A stretch of DNA of 62,000 nucleotides from Glandiceps talaboti. Its lineage: Eukaryota; Hemichordata; Enteropneusta; Spengelidae. Location: positions 14,690,306-14,752,305 of the forward strand of contig NC_135567.1 in the NCBI RefSeq assembly GCF_964340395.1, written 5' to 3'. Made by a program: the position numbers and the translations under genes. The first letter of the stretch is position 1. The number at the start of each line of letters is the position of its first letter. The notes below the pieces were generated by a model that worked only from the letters and a program-made list of their open reading frames with translations, was not told where the DNA came from and did not search any database. Below, in pieces: positions 10,637-21,953 of this stretch.

Positions 10637-12426
10637 TTACATAAGGCCCAAAAATTTACCATATGGTCCAGCACTTTGAGGAATATCGCCTTTTGTTGGT
10701 AAATTGTTGCGTTTTTTAAAACGTGCCAACCATGAAGGCCCACCAATAAACCCAGTTATTCCGATCTCCTTGGCGATAGATTGTGCTTTGAGTCTGATAT
10801 CATACGAGGAAAGACTACATCTGTTTGCTCGTTGTGTCAACGCTATCCATTTAAGTAACGTTTCTTCAAGTTCAGGAAATTGTCTTCTCTTACCACGCAA
10901 TGCTTTCTGACATTTTGGCATTTTTAACAAAGTGGATTTCATCGCCCGCCAACAACGCACATTCTTGGCATCAACTTTAAACCGTTTAACGGCCGCCTGA
11001 TTACCTTGCGCTTCGGCAAAATCCACGACACCGAGTTTAAATTCGGAAGTGTAGCTTTTCCTTGTCTGTCTTCCTTGATGATGTCGTAAGAGTTGCGTCG
11101 GGTTCGCACGCGAGGAACTTATGCGGTTAAAGTTTATTTGATGTACTGCAATACTCTCATCGAAGGGAACATGAACTTCTACCCTTTCACGCTCCTGTGC
11201 TTGCGCAATGTGCGTAGGAGTAATCTGCGTACTGCCAAAATAGTCAACAACATCACTCGAAGGTACATCAAAATTTCCACATCTTACATCTTCCTTTTCA
11301 AGTTTTACTCTCACACTAGAATCATTAATTTGTATTGCTGTGTGTGTGACATCATCATTTCTGTTTGATGTATGTATGACATCATCACTAAGGCTTACTT
11401 TGTGTATGACATCATCACTTTGGTATGAGTTGTGTATGACATCATCACTTTGGTATGAGCTGTGTATGACACCATCACTTAAGTTTACTTTCTGAACAGT
11501 ATCACTTCTCTTTGACTTGTGTATAACATCATCACATTGGTCTGGTATACGTGTGACATCATCACTTTGTGCTGTGTTCATGACATCATCACTTTGTGCT
11601 GTGTTTATGACCTCATCTTCATGTTGACATGCCACATAAGTTGCATTATCACTTATAAGGTCACTATTTCTGACCTCATAAGTTGTGGTTACTTCATCTT
11701 TGATTTCACGAATTGGAAAAAACTTCTGAATTTCAGTAATATCACTGTTGACTTCACGGTTTTGTTGTATCTCAGTGTCCCTGACATAACTTTTGGGTAT
11801 TCTATTTTTGAGATGATGGATTTGGTGAAAATTGTCTCTTGCATCAGCATAATTTTGGGGGTGTCTACCCATTACATCATTACGAATTTTGTGAACTCTG
11901 CCTGTGACATCATCACTTTGGTGAATTCTATCTCTGATATCACTGTTTTCGTGAAGTCTGTCTCTGACATCATCAATTTGGTGAAGCCTGTCTCTGATAT
12001 CATGACTTCTGTGAATGCTGCCTGTGACATCACTGCTTTTGTGAAAATTGTTTGTGACATCATGAGTTTGGGGAACTTTGTTTCTGATATCATGAAACTG
12101 GTGAATATTATTTCCACTGTCTGCATCTTCACGCCCACTTTCTAACAAATGTACGTGGTCTGAAGTGTGATTATTTGCTGGTGTGTAACGTAGCAAATCT
12201 GTTTCTCCAACTCGAGAGCAAACTTGAGAGGTAGACGTTTCTGCAGCCCTTGAAGACGTTTGGGAGATTGAGGCTGCACAATTCAACACATTATCCACCG
12301 CTTTCACACCTTTGTGATTGACTTCACGACGTGATGTCATCTTCATGTCATTTTGTTGCATCGTTGTCATGACATCCATCTTTACAACACCACTCTCGCA
12401 TAGAAAATTGATGATGGAGAATTTTT
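10637..12426 (-). CDS. Gene B exon 3: repeat linker plus Brinker/CENPB-type helix-turn-helix DNA-binding end
   Basis: Terminal exon; full protein about 694 residues. Acceptor CTCTTATAG precedes 12426, phase 1, opening EKFSIINFLCESGVVKMDV as in C and D. Residues about 209-314 and 367-461 are tandem 10-12 residue repeats (DDVxxRxHQxx; QSDDVIHxS), Asp/His rich and likely disordered. A VRVKLEKED motif (Lys about 473) is a predicted SUMO site. Residues about 556-601 (YTSEFKLGVVDFAE...NVRCWRAMK) look like the Brinker/pogo-type helix-turn-helix, and about 614-674 (PELEETLLKWI...LAKEIGI-like...WLARFKKRNNL) like the second CENPB/Tc5 helix-turn-helix. No DDE nuclease domain follows: the protein stops 20 residues later. 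So it is a DNA-binding protein, probably a domesticated transposase DNA-binding region, not a transposase. Confidence 0.85.
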
Positions 12427-12449
12427 CTATAAGAGTTAAAAAAAAATAG

Positions 12450-12680
12450 TCATATTAGATCACGTTTATCATAATTTGTCACATGTTCATCACCATTTAT
12501 CATGTGATCATAATTTGTCACATGTTTATCCCTAATTGTCACATGGTCATCACCATTTATCACGTGATCATAATTTGTCACATGTTTATCCCTAATTGTC
12601 ACGCGTTCATCACCATTTATAACGTGATCATCATGCCACATGTTTATCCCTAATATAGTCACGTTCACCATTTATCACAT
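12450..12680. repeat. 60-bp tandem repeat in gene B intron 2
   Basis: About 3.5 units of 60 bp (GATCATAATTTGTCACATGT ... GTCATCACCATTTATCACGT) starting just upstream of the exon 3 acceptor. The open frame across it is a repeat artefact. Confidence 0.85.
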
Positions 12681-12685
12681 GAACA

Positions 12686-12785
12686 TTAACCAAGTAACTT
12701 ATACCATGTATACCCCCAAGGTACACACAGACAGGAAGTAGTGCCCCACCATGTGGCAAATTTTGGAAAGGCCTATTGTTGGTAG
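12686..12785. mobile_element. GGTACACACAGACAGGAAG-family element, fragment
   Basis: Shares TACCCCCAAGGTACACACAG ... TTTTGGAAAGGCCTA with 28550-28665, 32305-32396 and 39165-39262, and in reverse with 22726-22830. It abuts gene B exon 2 here, and the copy at 32143-32396 abuts the gene D exon 3 acceptor. Confidence 0.65.
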
Positions 12786-12834
12786 TCTGCTCTGGTAAAA
12801 TTTGTGTATTTGGCAGATGACAGTTTTACTATAC

Positions 12835-12957
12835 CTTTCTGGCTGAGTGTGTCATTTCTGATTTTACTGACTATTTCTTGAGATGTTTTCACAAAACAGT
12901 CTCCAAGACAAGATTTCTTGTTATGCTTTTTGTCTTCTTCCCATAAGTACCGGCAAT
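12835..12957 (-). CDS. Gene B exon 2 (shared N-terminal module)
   Basis: 123 bp, phase 1 on both sides; acceptor GTTTTACAG, donor AAAG|GTATAG. Product D-CRYLWEEDKKHNKKSC then LGDCFVKTSQEIVSKIRND and LSQKG, colinear with C and D without gaps. The Trp-Glu-Glu and CLGDCF...KTSQE positions are the best conserved of the module. Confidence 0.88.
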
Positions 12958-13079
12958 CTGTAAAACAATGTAACAATAAAAACATTTATTCTTGTTGCCT
13001 AGACAACAGTGTTGCTAGCTTTAACTTTGTTGTTACCCTTAACTTAGGTTAAGAAGCTCTCTACACCAAGCCAAGGCTT

Positions 13080-13622
13080 ACAGCTAAAATGAAGTGGGTG
13101 TGAGTGAAACACCAAGTCTACATCATTTTAGCTGTAATGTCCCATGAGTGAAACACCAAGTCTACATCATTTTAGCTGTAATGTCCCATGAGTGAAACAC
13201 CAAGTCTACATCATTTTAGCTGTAATGTCCCATGAGTGAAACACCAAGCCTACATCATTTCAGCTGTAATGTCCCATGAGTGAAACACCAAGCCTACATC
13301 ATTTTAGCTGTAATGTCCCATGAGTGAAACACCAAGCCTACATCATTTTAGCTGTAATGTCCCATGAGTGAAACACCAAGCCTACATCATTTTAGCTGTA
13401 ATGTCCCATGAGTGAAACACCAAGCCTACATCATTTTAGCTGTAATTTCCTTTGAGTGAAACACAAAGCCAACATCATTTTATCTGTAATGTCCCATGAG
13501 TGAAACACCAAGCCTACATCATTTTAGCTGTAATGTCCCATGAGTGAAACACCAAGTCTACATCATTTTAGCTGTAATGTCCCGTGAGTGAAACACCAAG
13601 CCTACATCATTTTAGCTGTAGG
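13080..13622. repeat. 44-bp minisatellite (CCATGAGTGAAACACCAAGC unit)
   Basis: About 12 units of 44 bp: GTCCCATGAGTGAAACACC AAGCCTACATCATTTTAGCT GTAAT, highly alike. The array is bounded on the left by CAGCTAAAATGA, the inverted form of its own unit end. The same unit builds both arms of the element at 42640-43450. Lies in intron 1 of gene B. Confidence 0.92.
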
Positions 13623-13816
13623 TAAGCATATCGTCTGATGTACCAAAATCTTACAGGAGCTTATTTGAAATTATTACTCTGGTAATTGAGGCTTCGGTTT
13701 ACTAAGATAGAAAAAAAAACAAATGACTATTGATACAACAGTGATAAGCTATTCAATGGATGTTGGTGGGTGCTCCCAGAGGAGGAGGGGATTTTGACCT
13801 AATATAGAAAACAGTG

Positions 13817-14163
13817 ATGCACGAGTCAATATAATGCCCGAGGGACCCCACCTCGGGCGTTACGGGACAAATGTGGGGGATTAGACCGTGTTTGCCATGA
13901 AACAATGCCCGAGGGGGTGTGGCAATTGCCTCATATTGACCTCCCTAGTCATTTTCACGGACGTGAAATAGTAGTTGTGTGTCAGTCAGAATTTTTTATT
14001 GCGGTGGGGGAAATGTTGGGAGTTTTACTTGTTTTAGGTGGTGATTTTCCAGAATGTCTTGCTCCAGGGGGTGGGGCATTTGTCAAATTTTATAAGACTA
14101 ATTTCCAAATCCCCCACTTTGCCCCGAAGTGGGGTGGATGGGGGTTGACATTGACTAGTGCAT
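13817..14163. mobile_element. MITE, CGAGTCAATATAATGCCC family, copy 1
   Basis: About 347 bp, G-rich on this strand (CCCGAGGGACCCC, GGGGGTGGGGC). An opposite-orientation copy is at 27159-27506, matching across the whole length including the GTGTGTCAGTCAGAATTTTT and GATTTTCCAGAATGTCTTGC stretches. The open frame at 13905-14165 lies wholly inside the repeat and is not a gene. Confidence 0.8.
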
Positions 14164-14542
14164 AAAATATTTAGCTTGTGTTTTACGACATGTGCGACCC
14201 CCCCCTCCCCCCAGCATAACCATTTATGTTAGTGTTTGATTTGCATATGATGTACTGCAAGGAATTTTGAGATCTCTAATGTAATGATGCACATCACTGT
14301 ACGGGTGACCAGCTCCTCATTTGCATATAACGTTAAATTTGCATATACTAGCTCCAGTGTCAATGATTATTTTAAAGGTGAAATCCCAGTCTAAAATTAG
14401 GTCGTCAAAGTAATCATGTGATCACCCTGTGTAGTAACAGTAAGTACTCGCGTTTTAGATATAGTTTTATGGAGAATACCTTCTTCTTTTTTAAATAATC
14501 ATTATTGTTGACATGAGAGAGATGCTAAACAGTAAAGCTTAC

Positions 14543-14714
14543 CTGAATAAGTAAAAGGGAACACAGTGTGTTTCGCTTCGGACGGACGCCAGGAATAATT
14601 TTCTGACGAATCCTCACCAGAGCAAATTTCACTTCCTGATTCGACGGACCAACCCTTGAAACTTAGATTAAAGGTTTTGCTAACAGACAAAGGGAAGCCA
14701 GCAGACGTTTCCAT
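14543..14714 (-). CDS. Gene B exon 1 (start of shared N-terminal module)
   Basis: 172 bp from ATG to a TTCAG|GTAAGC donor, phase 1. Product METSAGFPLSVSKTFNLSFK and then an acidic/Ser-rich stretch ending TYS(G). 'LSVSKTFNLSF' matches 'VSLSKTVNVLF' of C and 'LSLSKVVNVVF' of D. The first ATG of the frame is used. Confidence 0.82.
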
Positions 14715-14842
14715 GGTTGTGGGCGTGCACTTCGTCGGAAGTTACGGGTGCAGTCTCTCCTCTCTCGTGTACAGGTGTTGACAAACAAACGAATCTAATT
14801 TCACTGCTGACTTGCAATGTATTGTGGGCAATATATCGTCGA

Positions 14843-14852
14843 TAGAGGGCGC
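14843..14852 (-). promoter_or_regulatory. GCGCCCTCTA word upstream of gene B
   Basis: Sense-strand GCGCCCTCTA 129 bp before the ATG, nearly the same distance as in gene A (128 bp). Confidence 0.4.
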
Positions 14853-14859
14853 ACATGTA

Positions 14860-16850
14860 CAGGCAACTTGACCCCTCTTCAATCATTTGATCTTGCATGC
14901 GTATATTTGCGTTAGTTTTTGTATCCCGGTGTTACCTCATCCTTGAAGCCATAATGATTACTCAGGAACATTCTTTTGTTCTGCATCAACTTCTTCTAAA
15001 GCGCTGCCAGACAACTGTTTTTGAAACTCACATTTTAATCTGACCTGCACCTGTCCGTGTGTAGTACATTGTATATACACATACATTGCATATACTGTCT
15101 ATCACAGCCAATATTTCTCAAGAAATGTTTTGAAACAAATCCCATATTTTCACTGATTCTCAAGGGTGTAAACAGTAGGCTGTAGTCAGTGTTGTGCTTG
15201 AGACACAAATGAAACTTTTTTTTTTTAAATTCATTAATATGAAATGTTATTTAGGAATACAAACTGGATCAGAGATTTGATATTTGAAATGAATGGAAAC
15301 TTTTATTTTTGGTGAAAGTATGGATAATAAATACAAAAAGAATTCAAATATCTCATCACTGACATTAGTCCTCAACCAATGTGTTTGAGTACTGTGCTAT
15401 AAAGTAGCTAGTTACAGATGAACGAGGGTGAGTCATTTTATTCTCGCTGCATTTCACTCCCAGAATCATCATTTTCATCAACCTTGTACTTCTCTCGGAA
15501 ATAGGTATCGAAATTTGTTTAGTAATTCTGGCTTAGATAGAAAATCTTGAGGCAAGGCTAGTTTGGATGACCACGTGGTCTCTTACATGAGAGTGAGATC
15601 TGAAACGCTCAATGAAGGATAGCAATAGACTAGGGCAAGGCATTCAATACGATGCACACGCATACTAGTGGTATTTGTACTGCAGTGCAACACTGAAAAC
15701 ATGGCCAAATTACAGAACCAAAAAATGAACAAAAAGCGATAAAAGTAGGAAACAAATAAAGAAATTACACTGAGTTCCCTACATTAGATTTTTACTAGAT
15801 TGGCCTTCATCAAACTAGGGCTACAGTACCAGTATATAGTACAGATCAAGCATAATGGGATATTGTGCATGAACTATGCTTGCATCTTTTTATCAGAGAT
15901 GCAAGCATTGTTCCATGCAGATGCTTTGATGATGCAACAACAACAGTGCATCAATGCATAGTTAGCACCTCAATTGTGCAAGAATGATCCTTTTGTGATG
16001 CGGGCATTCAGGGGACGTTTTATGCGAGCTGCACTGTATACTCCAGTATACAAGTTCAAATAGTCAAAGGCAAAGACTGGAAACAAGAACAGTTTCAACC
16101 TCAAATCACACCTCATCTGTGTCGGTAAGCCATTCTATCAAAATAGATAATCAAAGTAAACTTTTCTCCAAACACAAACTTGAATATTGTTATCCGACAC
16201 TTTCAACTGCATATCCACAGATTGACCCACTAATCAGATCACAGGTACATGCCCCTACGAACACACAACTCAAGCATAACACAATACCTTTCTACCAGGG
16301 GGCACTCAGTGTTCTCCCCAATATAGAGAAAGCATGGTGCGAACACCGTCCTTGCTATCTAGGCTGCCATGCTTGGCAGGTTTCTACCGTGCTTCAAGTG
16401 TTCTATTGTCCTTAGGAGCTTTCATAACCTTTTGAATGACAAAATCATAATAATACTTTCACATGAAGAGAAATGGCTGATCACCAATGTATACATGTGT
16501 GTATGTGTTAAAATAAACATGTCAGAGTTTATGCCAGTGTTGAAGGCATGTATGACCACTATGCAGAAAAATATGCAAATTACCATGTCATTTATATGTA
16601 AATGATATGCAAATTAACCGTCATCCTTGCAATCTACCCTGTGGAGAACACTAGTACTTGTTTGTACACAAAGAACTACAAATTGAGAAGAACAGAATTA
16701 AGTTTGTGATTTGAACAAAGTTTAATTTGCGACAATTAAAATTCAATACTTTAATATGTTGTTGAAGTTTTTTATGTCATTCTATAAACAGGCCTTCTAT
16801 CGTGTAATGATTGTTTTGTTTTTGTAACAAGCTGTACATGCCACATATGG
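14860..16850. other. Intergenic region left of the gene C satellite zone
   Basis: About 2 kb. Nothing gene-like is supported. The part 16300-16640 (TTGGCAGGTTTCTACCGTGC ... ATGCAAATTAACCGTCATCC) is repeated at 27700-28025, so it is a dispersed element; the frames at 16119-16605 overlap it. Confidence 0.55.
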
Positions 16851-16957
16851 AATACATGTGAAACAATTTAGTTGTGATGTGTGCTGAACTCGGCTGTATC
16901 TATGACAACCTTCTGGTTTAAATACTGAAGTGTTGGTGAGGTGTGTTTAAATCTCAG

Positions 16958-17124
16958 TGGTTTTTAAGGGTGGTAAGTAGGTAAAGTCTACCGGGGTTCC
17001 CATGTCATTTTACAGGGGTTCCCTACCAAAATTACGATAGATTCTATGGAAAATACTGCCAGTTTTACCTCTTAACTTCTTTCTGTTTAATACTGGGGTT
17101 TCACAACCTTAGTAAAAACACTGG
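16958..17124. mobile_element. CAGTGTTTTTG-ended element, single-unit copy
   Basis: About 165 bp beginning TTTTTAAGGGTGGTAAGTAG and ending CCTTAGTAAAAACACTGG; the unexpanded form of the array element at 8740-9252. Confidence 0.7.
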
Positions 17125-18033
17125 CTCTGCTATAACTATGATGTCATTCTTTCTTGAATTAGTAACTATTGATGAATTGGTGAGGTGTGCTTAAAGACAG
17201 AACTGCCCTATATATAGAGGATTATGGCTAATCTATGCAAATGCAGGAAATTCAAACTGCTGTACAGAGCACTAGCTTCTGGGTCTTGTTTTCATCATTT
17301 TTTCTATGCTCCGAGAAACACACAGGTCATGTATCGTGTACAAATTGTTTGTGAATGTCGTAGGATGGTAACTTGATACACTAATTAGTTTGAAATCAGT
17401 CTGTTTGTTTCATAGAATGAAAAAACCTTTCCAAATGAGACAAATTTCCCTGCAAACAGCTGTTTAGATTGTGTTTCACTCAGGATTATTCAAATATGCG
17501 GCATCTGCATGTGAAAAACCCAGATAGGGAATGTTTATATTTTGGGTGATTACTTGCCAGTGAGTCATCACAAGTTCTCTGCCTCCAAACATAGTCAGTC
17601 ATATGCAAAATAGGGTCCCAGGTGCCGGTAGTTCTCTGTTTAAAGCTGCTGTAACTATGTCATTTGTTTGGATTTGAATATTGATGAGTTGGTGAGGATT
17701 GCTGAATTCTGTGTTGTAACTGTATGATGTCATCAAAGAATTGGTCAGGTTTACTGAACTTTACTGTAACTACTGTAAACCTGCATATTTTCACGACTAG
17801 AAAATTTTGCGATTTTACAGTCTTCATGTAGTTCACAAAGATTAATTTTCACTAATAACCATACTGGTACATTGCATTATGCAGAAATATATATTTTCGC
17901 TACTACTTTTTTTCGTGTTTTTGTTTTGTAGCGAAATTAGCGAAAATAAATCTTGCGCGAACATTTCCAGGTTTACAGTATGTCATACTTTCTTGCTATA
18001 AAATATAAGCAAGTTGGTGAGGTGTGCTTAACC

Positions 18034-18426
18034 CAATCTGATTAAAATCTGATGTTTTAAAGCAGCTAGATTCTTTATTTACCTCTATATGTCCATCATG
18101 TTGTGTCATTTGTTTTGTTCAGAGTAATCACTGACTTCCTACATCTGAACCTGTGTAATAGATAATCGCGTTTGAATCTCGCGCTTTCGATTGACCAATC
18201 AGGTATGAGCGTTACGTTGGCAGCTGCACACACTAGAGAAACTGAAGCGTGCTGATTGGTTGTGAAGACCTTACAATATTGTCGATATTCAATGGGATTG
18301 TCTATTACACAGGTTCAGATGGAAGGCGGCGATCACTTGGAACAAAAGAAACGGCACAAAACGATGGAAATAGAGGTAAATAAAGGCATGTAGCCGCTTT
18401 CATCACATCAGATTTTAATCAGATTG
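18034..18426. mobile_element. MITE, CAATCTGATTAAAATC family, copy 2, with nested element
   Basis: Ends CAATCTGATTAAAATCTGAT and ATCAGATTTTAATCAGATTG as in 9994-10171, but the centre is split by a second inverted-repeat element (18144-18318). Confidence 0.85.
18144..18318. mobile_element. Nested MITE, CTGAACCTGTGTAATAGA ends
   Basis: About 175 bp with terminal inverted repeat CTGAACCTGTGTAATAGA / TCTATTACACAGGTTCAG, inserted in the centre of the CAATCTGATT element. Confidence 0.8.
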
Positions 18427-18435
18427 TGCTTGACC

Positions 18436-18536
18436 TAGACTGTAAGATACGTCGTGACGTTTCGCCCTCACCGGCCTCTGTGTTAGGGGTTGGCCGTTGG
18501 TTGAGGGCGCCCCGTCACGGCGTACCTTACAGACTA
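18436..18536. mobile_element. MITE, TAGTCTGTAAGGTACGCC family, copy 1
   Basis: About 100 bp, terminal inverted repeats TAGACTGTAAGATACGTCGT / GCGTACCTTACAGACTA, with GCCCTCA / TGAGGGCGCC inside. Other copies 28743-28826, 37733-37784 (half) and 59490-59574. Confidence 0.85.
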
Positions 18537-18644
18537 TGCTTAAACCCTGCTGTAACTATATTTGTTCTGACATTACTGAGTTGGTGAGGATTGCGAAACT
18601 CTGTTGTAACTATGAACTCGTTCATGATTTTAAATACAAATGAA

Positions 18645-18892
18645 TAGGGAACTTGCAATCCAGACTGAGCATGCTCAGATGCAAAGGACTATGGGATTAT
18701 CTGAGGTTATCATAATATCTTATCTGGAGCTACCGATGAAATAAACCTCCCACACTGGTCAAGCTAAATATGAATTGATCATTCGTGGTTATAAACAATT
18801 TAACAACATTGTTTACAATACTAATTGATTAGTATTTATTATCACATTTCCCATGATGCAACATTCAACATGGCGGGTTTGCAAATTCCCTA
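18645..18892. mobile_element. MITE, GGGAACTTGCAA family, copy 2
   Basis: Complete copy, TA|GGGAACTTGCAATCC ... TTTGCAAATTCCC|TA. Confidence 0.85.
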
Positions 18893-19340
18893 ATTGGGAA
18901 AGGTTTATTGAACTTTGCTGTAACTATGATGTCATACTTCGTGTTAATTCTTAATGAGTTGGTAACTTGTGCTGAATTCTCTAGCTATGTCATACTTTTG
19001 ATCTAAATACTGCTGTTTTGGTGAAGTGTACTGAATTCTGCTGTAGGTATGATGGCATACTTTTTGATCTAAATATAAATGAGTTGCTGGGGCATTTTGA
19101 ACTCTAGATTATTTCCACCAAACACTAAACATAACCTTCCTCCACCAGAAAGCACAAAAAACAGACATAAAACAAATGGTGAAAGTAAAAAAAATACAAG
19201 AAAAATGTTCTTTTGAGGATCAGAGAGTCTAAGGTTAAAACAAATAAGTCTTGTACAGGTAAAGGATCCCTTTCTGATTTGCTAGCCCGATGTCAATATT
19301 GACATGTTGGTGATGTCATAGACTCATATAAGTTGTGAGT

Positions 19341-20285
19341 TGTGTTGATCTCTGCTGTAACTATAATGGTGAGGTGTGGTGATCTCTGCTGTAACTATGA
19401 TAGTGAGGTGTGTTGATCTCTGCTGTAACTATAATGGTGAGGTGTGGTGATCTCTGCTGTAACTATGATTGTGAGGTGTGGTGATCTCTGCTGTAACTAT
19501 GATTGTGAGGTGTGTTGATCTCTGCTGTAACTATAATGGTGAGGTGTAGTGATCTCTGCTGTAACTATGATTGTGAGTTGTGTTGATCTCTGCTGTAACT
19601 ATAATGGTGAGGTGTAGTAATCTCTGCTGTAACTATGATGGTGAGGTGTGTTGATCTCTGCTGTAACTATAATGGTGAGGTGTAGTGATCTCTGCTGTAA
19701 CTATGATTGTGAGTTGTGTTGATCTCTACTGTAACTATAATGGTGAGGTGTAGTGATCTCTGCTGTAACTATGATGGTGAGGTGTGGTGATCTTTGCTGT
19801 AACTATGATTGTGAGGTGTGGTGATCTCTGCTGTAACTATAATGGTGAGTTGTGTTGATCTCTACTGTAACTATAATGGTGAGGTGTAGTGATCTCTGCT
19901 GTAACTATGATGGTGAGGTGTGTTGATCTCTGCTGTAACTATAATGGTGAGGTGTGGTGATCTCTGCTGTAACGATAATGGTGAGGTGTGGTGATCTCTG
20001 CTGTAACTATGACGGTGAGGTGTGGTGATCTCTGCTGTAACTATGATAGTGAGGTGTGTTGATCTCTGCTGTAACTATGATGGTGAGGTGTGGTGATCTT
20101 TGCTGTAACTATGATTGTGAGGTGTGGTGATCTTTGCTGTAACTATAATGGTGAGGTGTGGTGATCTTTGCTGTAACTATGATTGTGAGGTGTGGTGATC
20201 TTTGCTGTAACTATAATGGTGAGGTGTGGTGATCTCTGCTGTAACTATGATGGTGAGGTGTGGTGATCTTTGCTGTAGCTAAGAT
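19341..20285. repeat. 34-bp minisatellite at the 3' end of gene C
   Basis: About 27 units of 34 bp (GTGAGGTGTGGTGATCTCTG CTGTAACTATGATG) with T/G and ATAA/ATGA variants in higher-order patterns. It runs up to the gene C stop codon at 20287, so the 3' UTR of gene C must lie in or run through it. Confidence 0.95.
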
Positions 20286-20286
20286 A

Positions 20287-21953
20287 TCATACTTCCTGAT
20301 TGAAATACTGCAGTGTTTGTTTGTTATGCATTTTTACATGCCGTGCTAAGTTACTTTTATCACTGAAACTTTTATCACAAATTTTACACTTAAAAGGTTT
20401 TTCTTTAGTATGTGTTCTCCAGTGGATCGTCAGACTCAACTTTTCCCGGAAACTTTTCCCACATATCTGACACTCGTGTGCTTTGATGCCAGCATGAATC
20501 TTCATGTGCCGTCGAAGCGTTGCGATTGTGCTGAACGCTTTCCCGCAAGTGTCGCATTTGTGTGGTTTTACTGCGTTATGGAATTTCGTAAGGAAGCCGC
20601 CATGGTGGCTGACGGTGGTGTAAGTTCGTCCAACTTGTTGTTGATTTATCGTTTTGCGGTGTTTATGTGAACGTGTGTGAACACTCAAGTGTCCAATTGT
20701 ACTGAATGTTTTACCGCATTGATAGCAAATAAACAGTTTATCCTTGGACTGGTTCATAGTCTGTTCATGTTGTGGCACCCCCTGATTTTGATTGCCAGGG
20801 GGTTCCACTCCTTGATGGAAACCAGTCTGTTCTTGTTCATACTGTACCACATTCTGCTGTACTGCCACTCTAACTGGGTCTACTTGTGCGGGCGTGTGTT
20901 GGATCTGCTGGTACTGATACGATTGGTCGGTTGTTTGTGCTGTCACGTTCCCGGCAATACCTACTCGATTACACAAACACAGGATTTTGCCGCACTGATT
21001 GCACTTGGAGAGAGAATCAAGAGTAAATTTCTTCCTTTTGTTGATTGTTAAATTGGAACTGCTGTCTTCATTTTGTGCAATGTCCTGGTCAAGTTGTACT
21101 GTCTCTTCTTCTGCTTGTCTATTCTGATACTGTCCTTTTTTCAGCATTTTCATTCCTCCCGTTCTCTGGATAATGTTTTTTCTGGCTGAATACGACACCT
21201 GCACACGATTTTTTAATGCGGTTTGTGGTCTATGATGGACTTGACTTTCACTCTGTTCCATCACATTGTAATCATTCTGGACCCCCTGACCATCAGAATC
21301 AGGGGGTGCCGCATTGTAATCATTCCGAATGCTGCTTTGGTTCATGGAATCGCTATGACCTGATGTACTTGGCTGGTTCCAAAAGTCTGGCACATGAATA
21401 AGTGATGTTTTTGAATCATTGATAGCAAGTGAACTTTGACCTGTGTCAATCTGATCCTTGACCTGGTTTGCCTGTCTGACCTTTGACCCCTCATCTGTCA
21501 CAATCAGACTTGTCTGTTCAGAGTTCTCTAAGGGATAGCTAATGCTTTCCACAAATTTGATGTCATTTTCGTTATATTCACCAGAAAGTTCGTGAGATTC
21601 AGTGACATTTTGCGAAACATGTAAAGAATCGGTAATGTCAGACACAACTGCAGAAATATTTGAACAAGACGCACGAACTTCATCATTTTCAATTTTCACT
21701 ATCACTTCTCCTGAGTTGCTCTCATCTGATTGGCTCATTGCAGCCATGTGATCATCTACTGTTTCTCTGATTGGTTCAGGCTGAAAGTCAAGACTGGTTT
21801 CCATAGTAACACTACATTGTGGTGTGCTTCCCAGTACTGCACTGCTCATACCGTTGCAGTTTTGTGTCTCCAGGGTATTTGCTGATGTTGCCATGGTTAC
21901 GTTCATCTGGATGGCCCCACTTTCACATAGAAAACTGACAATTGTGGCTTTTT
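20287..21953 (-). CDS. Gene C exon 3: linker plus four C2H2 zinc fingers
   Basis: Terminal exon; whole protein about 651 residues. Acceptor TTTTTAACAG, phase 1, opening EKATIVSFLCESGAIQMNVT. The linker carries VIVKIEND (Lys about 183, predicted SUMO site) and DIKFVESISYPLENSEQT (about 227-244), both with counterparts in gene D. C2H2 fingers at about 506-526 (CYQCGKTF...H...H), 562-583, 590-611 and 618-639; the last three are joined by short linkers (one TKEKP-type), typical of sequence-specific DNA binding. At about 413-423 a half finger, SKCNQCGKILCLCN, has the Cys pair but no His pair; it aligns with an intact finger of D. The last codons (YFNQEV) and stop fall in sequence shared with the neighbouring satellite. 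Nuclear transcription factor by family. Confidence 0.92.

Larger units (their letters stand above)
16860..19340. repeat. Old, decayed satellite zone downstream of gene C
   Basis: Many diverged units around GTAACTATGATGTCATACTT ... GATxTAAATACTGATGAGTT GGTGAGGTGTGCTGAA, interrupted by later insertions (16958-17124, 18034-18426, 18436-18536, 18645-18892). The young 34-bp array that follows uses the GGTGAGGTGTG...CTGTAACTATGAT part of this older unit. Confidence 0.65.

Noticed and set aside
11519-12145. 208-codon plus-strand open frame
   Set aside because: It is the antisense of the tandem repeats in gene B exon 3; repeat units divisible by three keep several frames open.
13080-13622. Resemblance of regular repeats to a CRISPR array
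   Set aside because: Units are contiguous with no unique spacers, and the host is eukaryotic.
20410-21401. Three plus-strand frames of 61-124 codons
   Set aside because: Antisense shadows of gene C exon 3, whose zinc fingers are on the minus strand.
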